64,000 nucleotides of DNA from contig NZ_JAUSYH010000001.1 of the NCBI RefSeq assembly GCF_030816715.1, positions 5,456,001 to 5,520,000 on the forward strand, written 5' to 3'. The DNA comes from Streptomyces achromogenes. Its GTDB lineage: Bacteria; Actinomycetota; Actinomycetes; Streptomycetales; Streptomycetaceae. The position numbers and the translations under genes were made by a program. This document shows positions 57,690 to 64,000 of this stretch, in pieces (position 1 is the first letter of the stretch; every line of letters starts with the position of its first letter). The notes under the pieces are model-generated. The model was not told the origin of the DNA, did no database searches, and saw only the letters and a program-made list of their open reading frames with translations.

Positions 57690-58403
57690 TCAGCCGTGCT
57701 GGTACGCCACGAGGGAGATGCCGACGTAGTGCACGACGAACGCGGCGAGGGTGAGGGAGTGGAACACCTCGTGGAAGCCGAACCAGCGCGGTGACGGGTT
57801 GGGGCGCTTGATGCCGTAGATCACGCCGCCCGCGCTGTACAGGAGTCCGCCGACGACGACCAGGACCAGGACGGCGATGCCGCCGGTGCGCATGAAGTCG
57901 GGCAGGAAGAAGACGGCCGCCCAGCCCATCGCGATGTAGCAGGGGGTGTAGAGCCAGCGGGGGGCGCCGACCCAGAAGACCCGGAAGGCGATCCCGGCGA
58001 GCGCCGCGGCCCAGATGCTCCACAGCAGCCACCGCCCCTTGTTCCCGGGCAGGAGCAGCAGGGTGAGCGGCGTGTAGGTGCCCGCGATGATCAGGAAGAT
58101 GTTCGCGTGGTCGAGTCTGCGCAGGACGCCGTCCATCCGCGGGCTCCAGTCGCCCCGGTGGTAGAGGGCGCTGACCCCGAACAGCAGGCAGGCCGTCAGG
58201 GCGAAGATTGCGCAGGCGACGCGGCCGCGGGTCGAGTCCGCCAGGGCGGTGAGGACCAGTCCGGAGACGAGGGCTGCCGGGAACATGCCGAGGTGCAGCC
58301 AACCGCGGAGCTTGGGCTTGATCTCTTCCGACAGGGAGTGCGCGAGGGACGCGGGGCCGGCGGCCGGCGAGTCCATGGGCGCGTCGGGGACGGGCGCAGT
58401 CAT
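57690..58403 (-). CDS. trhA: Hemolysin III / PAQR-family membrane protein
   Basis: 237 aa (MTAPVPDAPMDSPAAGPASL). Seven membrane helices from residue ~38 to 232. PAQR signature residues are visible: the first conserved motif GVSALYHRGDWSPRMDGVLRRLDHANIFL (His pair and Asp), and the last helix HEVFHSLTLAAFVVHY with the metal-binding His set. Homologues affect membrane lipid order or energetics (TrhA of Bacillus) and are not true haemolysins in most cases. A palindromic operator (58416-58433) overlaps its promoter. A terminator follows. Confidence 0.9.
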   Translation of the reverse strand: MTAPVPDAPMDSPAAGPASLAHSLSEEIKPKLRGWLHLGMFPAALVSGLVLTALADSTRGRVACAIFALTACLLFGVSALYHRGDWSPRMDGVLRRLDHANIFLIIAGTYTPLTLLLLPGNKGRWLLWSIWAAALAGIAFRVFWVGAPRWLYTPCYIAMGWAAVFFLPDFMRTGGIAVLVLVVVGGLLYSAGGVIYGIKRPNPSPRWFGFHEVFHSLTLAAFVVHYVGISLVAYQHG

Positions 58404-58721
58404 GGGGTGCAGGGTACCTACGGAACCGTAAGTTACGCGTCAGTACGACATGACTGACGGTGAGGAGTGGTCATCGTCTCACGGGGTCCGGGTCAACGGC
58501 CGACCGCGTGAACGTCATGGGAACGCAAAGTGACATCCGTACACGTGGCCATCCTCACTCCGCTCACTTGTGAGGCCCTCTGGACATATGGGCATGACCA
58601 TCGGATGATCAAATGAGTGCGGTCGACACCGGATGAGCGCCAGAGGTCCATCACTGTGCAGCATCCGGGTCGCAGCCCCCACGGGGCCTCCAACAAAAAA
58701 TCCCTCTTTTTAGGAGCAATC
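58404..58721. other. 318-bp divergent regulatory region between trhA and pckG
   Basis: Contains the 18-bp palindrome at 58416-58433, a second inverted repeat GTCAGT/ACTGAC (58439-58444 and 58453-58458), a long pckG leader, and an A6...T5 stretch (58694-58711) just before the pckG ribosome site that could form a weak stem. No ORF is supported. Confidence 0.6.
58416..58433. promoter_or_regulatory. 18-bp near-perfect palindrome ACCTACGGAACCGTAAGT, candidate TetR-type operator
   Basis: Core TACGG-AA-CCGTA with outer AC/GT pairs; only the third pair from each end mismatches. It is 13 bp upstream of the trhA ATG, so a bound protein would block transcription. Similar TACGG..CCGTA operators are used by TetR regulators of lipid or membrane genes in actinobacteria. 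Confidence 0.65.
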
Positions 58722-60545
58722 GTGGCGCGCGACATCGCGGCTCCCCCCGTCATTCCCACCCAGCACCAGGAACTCGTCTCCTGGGTGAACGAGATCGCCG
58801 AACTGACGCAGCCGGACAACGTGGTCTGGTGTGACGGATCAGAGGCCGAGTACGAGCGCCTGTGCGAGGAGCTCGTCGAGCACGGCACGTTCCGCAAACT
58901 CGACCCGGTCAAGCGCCCCAACTCCTACTACGCGGCCTCCGACCCGACCGACGTCGCCCGGGTCGAGGACCGCACCTTCATCTGCTCCGAGAAGGAGGAG
59001 GACGCCGGTCCCACGAACCACTGGAAGGCCCCCGCCGAGATGCGGGAGATCTTCTCCGGTGAGAAGGGCCTGTTCCGCGGCTCGATGCGCGGCCGCACGA
59101 TGTACGTCGTCCCCTTCTGCATGGGCCCGCTGGGCTCGCCGCTCTCCGCGATCGGCGTCGAGATCACCGACTCCGCCTACGTCGCCGTGTCCATGCGCAC
59201 CATGACCCGCATGGGACAGCCGGTCCTGGACGAGCTCGGCTCCGACGGATTCTTCGTGCGTGCCGTGCACACGCTCGGAGCGCCGCTGGCCGAGGGCGAG
59301 GCCGACGTGCCGTGGCCCTGCAACGCGACCAAGTACATCTCGCACTTCCCCGAGAGCCGCGAGATCTGGTCCTACGGCTCCGGCTACGGCGGCAACGCGC
59401 TGCTCGGCAAGAAGTGCTACGCGCTGCGCATCGCCTCCGTCATGGCCCGCGACGAGGGCTGGCTGGCCGAGCACATGCTGATCCTCAAACTCACCCCGCC
59501 GCAGGGCCGGCCGAAGTACGTCGCCGCCGCCTTCCCGAGCGCCTGCGGCAAGACCAATCTCGCCATGCTGGAGCCCACCGTCTCCGGCTGGACGGTCGAG
59601 ACGATCGGCGACGACATCGCCTGGATGCGCTTCGGCGAGGACGGCCGGCTGTACGCCATCAACCCCGAGGCCGGCTTCTTCGGCGTCGCTCCCGGCACCG
59701 GTGAGCACACCAACGCCAACGCGATGAAGACGCTGTGGGGCAACTCGGTCTTCACCAACGTCGCCCTCACCGACGACGGCGACGTCTGGTGGGAGGGCAT
59801 GACGGAGGAGACCCCGGCGCACCTCACCGACTGGAAGGGCAACGACTGGACCCCGGAGTCCGGTGTCCCGGCCGCCCACCCCAACGCCCGTTTCACCACG
59901 CCCGCCGCGCAGTGCCCGATCATCGCGCCCGAGTGGGAGGACCCCAGGGGCGTGCCGATCTCGGCGATCCTCTTCGGCGGCCGCCGCGCGAGCGCGGTCC
60001 CGCTGGTGACCGAGTCCTTCGACTGGAACCACGGCGTCTTCCTCGGCGCGAACGTGGCGAGCGAGAAGACGGCCGCCGCCGAGGGCAAGGTCGGCGAGCT
60101 GCGCCGGGACCCGTTCGCCATGCTGCCGTTCTGCGGCTACAACATGGGCGACTACATGGGTCACTGGGTCGACGTCGCCAAGGGCAAGGACCAGGCGAAA
60201 CTCCCGAAGATCTACTACGTCAACTGGTTCCGCAAGAACGACGAGGGGCAGTTCGTCTGGCCCGGCTTCGGTGAGAACAGCCGCGTCCTGAAGTGGATCG
60301 TGGAGCGTCTGGACGGCCACGCCGAGGGCGTCGAGACCCCGATCGGCATCCTGCCGACGAAGGAGGCCCTCGACACCAAGGGCCTCGAACTCGACGACGA
60401 GGAACTCGACTTCCTCCTCACCGTCGACAAGGAGATCTGGCGCGAGGAGGCCGCCCTGGTCCCCGAGCACCTCAACACCTTCGGCGACCACACCCCGAAG
60501 GAACTGTGGGACGAGTACCGCGCGCTGGTGAAGCGCCTGGGCTGA
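58722..60545 (+). CDS. pckG: Phosphoenolpyruvate carboxykinase (GTP)
   Basis: 607 aa from GTG 58722 (VARDIAAPPVIPTQHQELVS), with AGGAG 5 nt upstream. Converts oxaloacetate plus GTP to PEP and CO2, a gluconeogenic step. GTP-type motifs: VWCDGSEAEYERLCEELVEH, the PEP-binding RTMYVVPFCMGP, kinase-1 loop FPSACGKTNLAM with Cys275 and Lys277, kinase-2/metal DDIAWMRFG, and YYVNWFRK. Full length. The ~280-bp leader includes an A-run/T-run just before the ribosome site. A terminator with one mismatch follows. Confidence 0.96.
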   Translation: MARDIAAPPVIPTQHQELVSWVNEIAELTQPDNVVWCDGSEAEYERLCEELVEHGTFRKLDPVKRPNSYYAASDPTDVARVEDRTFICSEKEEDAGPTNHWKAPAEMREIFSGEKGLFRGSMRGRTMYVVPFCMGPLGSPLSAIGVEITDSAYVAVSMRTMTRMGQPVLDELGSDGFFVRAVHTLGAPLAEGEADVPWPCNATKYISHFPESREIWSYGSGYGGNALLGKKCYALRIASVMARDEGWLAEHMLILKLTPPQGRPKYVAAAFPSACGKTNLAMLEPTVSGWTVETIGDDIAWMRFGEDGRLYAINPEAGFFGVAPGTGEHTNANAMKTLWGNSVFTNVALTDDGDVWWEGMTEETPAHLTDWKGNDWTPESGVPAAHPNARFTTPAAQCPIIAPEWEDPRGVPISAILFGGRRASAVPLVTESFDWNHGVFLGANVASEKTAAAEGKVGELRRDPFAMLPFCGYNMGDYMGHWVDVAKGKDQAKLPKIYYVNWFRKNDEGQFVWPGFGENSRVLKWIVERLDGHAEGVETPIGILPTKEALDTKGLELDDEELDFLLTVDKEIWREEAALVPEHLNTFGDHTPKELWDEYRALVKRLG

Positions 60546-60623
60546 CACCCCGCGAGGACTCCGCGGCCGGTTTGGGGATGCCCTGACCAGCGATCGTCAC
60601 GACCGGCCGCGGTGCGGTACCGG

Positions 60624-60662
60624 ACACCCCCACGAGAGGCTTTTCGCCTGTCGTGGGGGTGT
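60624..60662. terminator. Terminator after pckG
   Basis: Seventeen-bp stem ACACCCCCACGAGAGGC (60624-60640) and GCCTGTCGTGGGGGTGT (60646-60662) with a single mismatch and a TTTTC loop. Confidence 0.85.
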
Positions 60663-60710
60663 CGTGTCGTGGGGTGGTGTTTCGCCCCCGGTATTCATGT
60701 CCGGTCGGCC

Positions 60711-60716
60711 TATGGT
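60711..60716 (+). promoter_or_regulatory. -10 box TATGGT of rmlA (leaderless)
   Basis: TATGGT ends 6 nt before GTG 60723, without a Shine-Dalgarno. Confidence 0.5.
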
Positions 60717-60722
60717 GATTCC

Positions 60723-61670
60723 GTGCGCGGAATCCTGTTGGCCGGAGGCACCGGCTCGCGGCTTTGGCCGTTGACCCGCTCGGTGTCCAAGCAACTGCTG
60801 CCGGTATTCGACAAACCCATGATTTACTATCCGCTTTCCACGCTCGTCATGGCCGGCGTCCGGGACATTCTGATCATCACCGCTCCCGAAGACCAGGGGC
60901 AGTTCCGCCGATTGCTCGGCGACGGCGACGAACTGGGGCTACGGCTGCGATACACGGTGCAGAAACGCCCGGAGGGCATCGCCCAGGCTTTCCTGTTGGG
61001 GGCCGACTTCCTCGGCGGCGAATCCGTCGCCCTGATTCTGGGCGACAACATCTTCCACGGGAGCGGACTCGGCACCCGGCTGGCTCTGCACGGCGATCTG
61101 CGGGGCGGCCGGGTGTTCGCCTATCAGGTCGCCGATCCCTCGGCGTACGGCGTCGTGGAATTCGACGACATGGGCAGGGCAATCTCCATCGAGGAGAAAC
61201 CGGCCCGGCCGAGGTCCCGGTACGCGGTGCCCGGACTGTACTTCTACGACAACCGTGCCGTGGGCATCGCCCGCGGCCTGCGGCCCAGCGCCCGGGGCGA
61301 GTTGGAGATCACCGATCTCAACCGCGTCTATCTGGAAGCCGGGGCGCTGCAGGTCACCCGGCTCGACCGGGGCACCGCGTGGCTCGACACCGGCACCTTC
61401 GGCTCCATGGTGCAGGCCTCGGAGTTCGTCCGGGTGATCGAGGAGCGTCAGGGATTCAAGATCGGCTGTCTCGAGGAGGCGGTCTGGCGGGCCGGCCTGG
61501 TCGACGACGACCGGCTCCGCGAGCTGGCCCGGCCGCTCCTCAAGAGCGGATACGGCCAGTACCTGTTGGGACTGCTGGAGGACTCCCGGCAGGTCGTCGC
61601 GTCCCCGTCGGCCGGGCACCCGCTGTGTGACGCGCACGGGCCGAGCGGACGGAAGGAGGCGGTCGTATGA
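60723..61670 (+). CDS. rmlA: Glucose-1-phosphate thymidylyltransferase
   Basis: 315 aa from GTG 60723 (VRGILLAGGTGSRLWPLTRS). Makes dTDP-glucose from dTTP and glucose-1-P, the first step of deoxysugar supply. Nucleotidyltransferase loop LAGGTGSRLWPLT, VFDKPMIYYPLSTLVMAG, ILGDNIFHG with the metal Asp, and GTAWLDTGTFGSMVQ. C-terminal YGQYLLGLLEDSRQ. Of the short RmlA type; a ~25-residue tail extends it. Its stop overlaps the rmlC start by 4 bp (ATGA), so they are translated together. Start of a dTDP-sugar locus. Confidence 0.93.
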   Translation: MRGILLAGGTGSRLWPLTRSVSKQLLPVFDKPMIYYPLSTLVMAGVRDILIITAPEDQGQFRRLLGDGDELGLRLRYTVQKRPEGIAQAFLLGADFLGGESVALILGDNIFHGSGLGTRLALHGDLRGGRVFAYQVADPSAYGVVEFDDMGRAISIEEKPARPRSRYAVPGLYFYDNRAVGIARGLRPSARGELEITDLNRVYLEAGALQVTRLDRGTAWLDTGTFGSMVQASEFVRVIEERQGFKIGCLEEAVWRAGLVDDDRLRELARPLLKSGYGQYLLGLLEDSRQVVASPSAGHPLCDAHGPSGRKEAVV

Positions 61671-62266
61671 GACCGCTCGGCATCGAAGGGGCGTGGGTGG
61701 ACACGCCGGCCGTGTTCACGGACGACCGGGGCCGGTTCCACGAGTGGTTCAAGGCCGACGTGTTCCAGGACGTCGTCGGCCAGGGACTCCGGCTCGAGCA
61801 GGCCAACTGCTCCCGCTCCGCTCGCGGAACGCTCCGCGGGGTGCACGCCGCGGCGGTACCGCCGGGCCAGGCGAAGTACGTCACCTGCGTCAGCGGCGCC
61901 GTCCTCGACGTGGTGGTCGACATCCGCGTCGGCTCTCCGACCTTCGGGATGTGGGAGGCGGTCCGGCTCGACGACACCACGCACCGCTGCGTCTATCTCT
62001 CGGAAGGGCTCGGGCACGCCTTCATGGCGTTGGAGGACGACTCCACCGTCGTCTATCTGTGTTCGCGGGGATATGCGCCGAGTCGCGAGTTCGGGATCCA
62101 TCCGCTCGACCCGGCACTGGGCATCGCCTGGCCCGACGACCTCGTGCCGCTCCTTTCCGCGAAGGACGCGGCCGCGCCCACGCTGGAGGAGGCGGAGCGG
62201 CAGGGTCTGCTGCCGTCCTTCGAGGACTGCGTCGTGTATCGCGGAGTTCTCGGCAGCGGCGCTTGA
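61667..62266 (+). CDS. rmlC: dTDP-4-dehydrorhamnose 3,5-epimerase-family protein
   Basis: 199 aa (MRPLGIEGAWVDTPAVFTDD). Epimerises dTDP-4-keto-6-deoxyglucose at C3/C5. Cupin fold with the catalytic His60 in GTLRGVHAAAVPPGQAKYVT (the usual HFQ/HF is HAA here), LDVVVDIRVGSPTFG, the Tyr segment GLGHAFMALEDDSTVVYLCS and the closing IHPLDPALGIAWP. The GQAKYVTCVSGAVLDVVVDI pattern is typical of antibiotic and exopolysaccharide types. Whether it acts on both C3 and C5 cannot be told from sequence. Confidence 0.9.
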   Translation: MRPLGIEGAWVDTPAVFTDDRGRFHEWFKADVFQDVVGQGLRLEQANCSRSARGTLRGVHAAAVPPGQAKYVTCVSGAVLDVVVDIRVGSPTFGMWEAVRLDDTTHRCVYLSEGLGHAFMALEDDSTVVYLCSRGYAPSREFGIHPLDPALGIAWPDDLVPLLSAKDAAAPTLEEAERQGLLPSFEDCVVYRGVLGSGA

Positions 62267-62377
62267 AAAGGCTGCTGTTCGGCGAGTTTCACTCTTTCGG
62301 CGGAATGGCGGAGGGGCGGCAAAGGCATGGATCTCGCCCGGGTGATCCGCGGCCACTGTATCGGACAATCATTCATA

Positions 62378-62401
62378 ATTCTTTCACAAAAGGTAAAGAA
62401 T
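62378..62401. promoter_or_regulatory. AT-rich inverted repeat ATTCTTT...AAAGAAT before the collagen-like gene
   Basis: Arms at 62378-62384 and 62395-62401 around a 10-base loop, in the most AT-rich part of the 239-bp gap between rmlC and the collagen-like gene. It could be an operator or part of a promoter; low certainty. Confidence 0.35.
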
Positions 62402-62505
62402 GTCCTCGTTGTTCGTGACCGTAGGTGAAGTGGCATGCGAGCGGCATGGAACTCACTCAGTGCGCGCTTGCTGCTGATCCCCTCCCCATCGTGAGGAAGG
62501 TTCAC

Positions 62506-63483
62506 TTGAACCGTAGAACGATTCGAATCTCGCGCCTGAAATCCGCCACGCTCGTCTCGGCGGGCGCGGTCGCCGTGGCGCTCAGCGTCGTCCCGAGCGC
62601 GGTGGCCGCCGCCGACGTGGTGCGTCAGCCGGGCGCCGACAGTTCCGTGACGCGACTGCGCCCGATCGAGCGGCCCTCCGTGGCCATCGCGGACGCGATC
62701 CGCAGGGCTGGCGCCGAGGGCCAGGCGACGGTGCAGTCCGACCGCGCCATGAGGTCCGCCGCCGCAGACAAGGACAAGGACAAGCATCACAGCGGCCGGG
62801 ACCACGCGGGCCACAGGGGACCGCGCGGCCCCCAGGGCCACGAGGGCAGGCCCGGCAAGCCGGGCAAGCCCGGAAAGCCCGGCAAGCAGGGTCCGCAGGG
62901 CCCCCAGGGTCCGCAGGGCCCCCAGGGGCCACGAGGACCGCAGGGATTCCAGGGAGCTGACGGCGCGGATGGCGCTGACGGCGCCGACGGCGTTCAGGGT
63001 GCGACGGGTGCTCAGGGTGTCCCGGGTGCTGACGGCGCTCAGGGCGCCACGGGTGCTCAGGGCGCCACGGGTGCTCAGGGCGCCACGGGTGCTCAGGGTG
63101 CTGCGGGTGTTCAGGGTGCGACGGGTGCTCAAGGTGTCCCGGGTGCCGCGGGTGTTCAGGGTGCGACGGGTGCTCAGGGTGTCCCGGGTGCCGACGGCGC
63201 TCAGGGAGCCACGGGGGCCCAGGGAGCCACGGGTGCCCAGGGCGGAGTCGGCAACAACCTGTACGTCAAGACCGCGACGGGGACGGGGGCGGGAGGGGCC
63301 ATTGCCACCTGCGATCTCGGGGACGTGGCCACCGGCGGCGGGGCCACGGTCAGCGGCGGCAATCTCCGGGACAACTCCCCGGTCGGCGGCACGGCCAGTT
63401 CGCCGCCCACGGGATGGACGGCCGGCGTCACGGGCACCAACACCGTCCAGGTCTTCGTGGTCTGCGCCGACGTAGCGCCGTAG
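62506..63483 (+). CDS. Secreted collagen-like protein within the rml locus
   Basis: 325 aa from TTG 62506, read (M)NRRTIRISRLKSATLVSAG, because GAGGAAGG lies 6 nt upstream; GTG 62491 and ATG 62446 are alternatives. Signal peptide with cleavage about residue 36 (VAAADVV). A ~65-residue N-terminal stalk with charged KDKDKHHSGRDH leads to ~49 uninterrupted Gly-X-Y triplets (residues ~102-248): first GPQ/GKP/GPR (Pro- and charge-rich, stabilising), then GAD, and finally GAQ-GAT-GVP repeats with Thr in Y positions. A 77-residue C-terminal domain (NNLYVKTATGTGAGGAIATC ... VVCADVAP) with two cysteines probably trimerises it. Likely a surface or secreted triple helix; the Thr triplets are potential glycosylation sites. 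Confidence 0.88.
   Translation: MNRRTIRISRLKSATLVSAGAVAVALSVVPSAVAAADVVRQPGADSSVTRLRPIERPSVAIADAIRRAGAEGQATVQSDRAMRSAAADKDKDKHHSGRDHAGHRGPRGPQGHEGRPGKPGKPGKPGKQGPQGPQGPQGPQGPRGPQGFQGADGADGADGADGVQGATGAQGVPGADGAQGATGAQGATGAQGATGAQGAAGVQGATGAQGVPGAAGVQGATGAQGVPGADGAQGATGAQGATGAQGGVGNNLYVKTATGTGAGGAIATCDLGDVATGGGATVSGGNLRDNSPVGGTASSPPTGWTAGVTGTNTVQVFVVCADVAP
62809..63249. repeat. Collagen-coding tandem repeats
   Basis: DNA counterpart of the Gly-X-Y region: repeated CCGCAGGGCCCCCAGGGT-like units (about 62870-62950) and 18-bp GGTGCTCAGGGCGCCACG-like units (about 63015-63245). Near-identical copies suggest recent expansion and possible length variation. Confidence 0.8.
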
Positions 63484-63490
63484 GTCCTTC

Positions 63491-63523
63491 GAGACCGGCG
63501 GTGCGGTACCGGCCGCCGGTCTC
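63491..63523. terminator. Terminator after the collagen-like gene
   Basis: Eleven-bp stem GAGACCGGCGG (63491-63501) and CCGCCGGTCTC (63513-63523). It separates the collagen-like gene from rmlB, so rmlB probably has its own promoter. Confidence 0.8.
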
Positions 63524-63644
63524 ACCGGACCCGCGTGGCGCGCGCCCTTCGAGGCTTCGGCCTCGGAGGCCGCCGCCGCACGAGGACCCGTCCGACCGAC
63601 CGACCCGGTGCCGAGCGCCGGGCAGTGAGAGAACTCGGAGAGCC

Positions 63645-64000
63645 ATGCGCGTCCTGGTGACCGGCGGTGCCGGATTCATCGGTTCCGAATACGTCCGGCA
63701 GCGGTTCGACGCGGATCCCGCGGCACGGGTCACCGTCCTCGACAAGCTCACCTACTCGGGGGTCGAGGCCAATCTGGCGTCGGTGGCGACCGTCCCCGGC
63801 TACACCTTCGTCCGGGGCGACATCTGCGACCCGGACGTGGTCGACCAGGTGATGGCGGGCCAGGACGCGGTGGTGCACTTCGCCGCCGAGTCGCACGTCG
63901 ACCGGTCGATCGAGGGGGCCGGCCCGTTCGTGCGCACCAATGTGCTGGGCACGCAGGTGCTGCTCGACGCGGCCCTCCGGCACGGCGTCGGCCGCTTCGT
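63645..64000 (+). CDS. rmlB: dTDP-glucose 4,6-dehydratase (3' part outside window)
   Basis: First 118 codons, from ATG 63645 (MRVLVTGGAGFIGSEYVRQR). Makes dTDP-4-keto-6-deoxyglucose. SDR Rossmann motif TGGAGFIG (6-13), LDKLTYSGVEANLASV, RGDICDPDVVDQVMAGQDAV, and HFAAESHVDRSIEGAGPFVRTN are those of RmlB/StrE-type enzymes. The frame runs past the end of the window, so active-site YxxxK is not seen. Third sugar gene of the locus; rmlD or glycosyltransferases may follow outside. Confidence 0.92.
   Translation, partial: MRVLVTGGAGFIGSEYVRQRFDADPAARVTVLDKLTYSGVEANLASVATVPGYTFVRGDICDPDVVDQVMAGQDAVVHFAAESHVDRSIEGAGPFVRTNVLGTQVLLDAALRHGVGRF

Noticed and set aside
58443..58721. Riboswitch in the pckG leader
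   Set aside because: Only an A/T hairpin is seen; no match to a known riboswitch core that I could recognise.
62809..63249. CRISPR or non-coding satellite
   Set aside because: It encodes uninterrupted Gly-X-Y triplets in frame with a signal peptide.
1..64000. tRNA/rRNA genes, prophage or insertion sequence
   Set aside because: No cloverleaf, rRNA motif, integrase, transposase or terminal inverted repeat was noticed on reading both strands.
60723..64000. Secondary metabolite cluster
   Set aside because: Only sugar-nucleotide genes and a collagen-like protein are visible; no PKS, NRPS or glycosyltransferase in the window, so a natural-product assignment is unsupported.

Overview
This window looks like the chromosomal core of a Streptomyces species. 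GC content is very high and third codon positions are almost all G or C. Starts are often GTG or TTG, and many genes appear leaderless, with a TAnnnT-like -10 box 6-8 nt before the start codon. Lineage markers agree: mycothiol S-conjugate amidase (Mca), an acyl-CoA carboxylase with an epsilon subunit, GTP-dependent PEP carboxykinase, an LAxTG sorting-signal protein and DUF4307/DUF4389 membrane proteins. From memory, the gene order from deoC to pckG resembles the S. coelicolor SCO49xx segment; no alignment could be run. I see no tRNA, rRNA, insertion sequence, prophage or CRISPR array.

Layout. 1-10.6 kb: a partial uridine kinase, a small secreted protein, then a nucleoside-catabolism block. 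In that block deoC and two aldehyde dehydrogenase-family genes form one operon, with purine nucleoside phosphorylase and a phosphohexo/pentomutase about 3.5 kb further on. An identical 12-bp palindrome precedes deoC and the phosphorylase gene, so the two units probably form one regulon taking deoxynucleosides to base, deoxyribose-1-P, deoxyribose-5-P, then acetaldehyde plus glyceraldehyde-3-P, and acetate. Two membrane genes and a 612-bp G-rich non-coding stretch lie between. 10.7-28.3 kb: a RelE-like orphan, LpdA-like quinone reductase, DeoR regulator, biotin-dependent acyl-CoA carboxylase (alpha, beta, epsilon) with its biotin ligase, Maf, class III adenylate cyclase, enoyl-CoA hydratase, GAF-GGDEF protein, histidine ammonia-lyase, a lipoprotein and a sortase substrate. 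28.4-45.4 kb: L,D-transpeptidase, a MacB/FtsX-type ABC pair, a monooxygenase-globin fusion, XRE regulator with alcohol dehydrogenase, serine hydrolase, cystathionine gamma-synthase, a sigma-like protein with a small membrane partner, MarR regulator, threonine dehydratase and a DrrAB-type exporter. 45.6-60.6 kb: a greA broken by a 1-nt frameshift, mca, a 1066-aa STAND NTPase with TPRs, a DUF255 thioredoxin-fold protein, a Mut7-C protein, TetR plus MFS pump, a hemolysin III/PAQR protein and pckG. 60.7-64 kb: a dTDP-rhamnose-type sugar locus (rmlA, rmlC, rmlB running off the end) with a secreted collagen-like protein gene inside it.

Most interesting points: the collagen-like protein within the rml genes, which parallels rhamnosylated BclA of Bacillus anthracis; the shared palindrome that ties the deo genes together; the catalytic/degenerate aldehyde dehydrogenase pair, which looks like a split ALDH16; the frameshift in greA just before its catalytic tip; and several palindromic candidate operators in front of transporter, PAQR and small membrane-protein genes.
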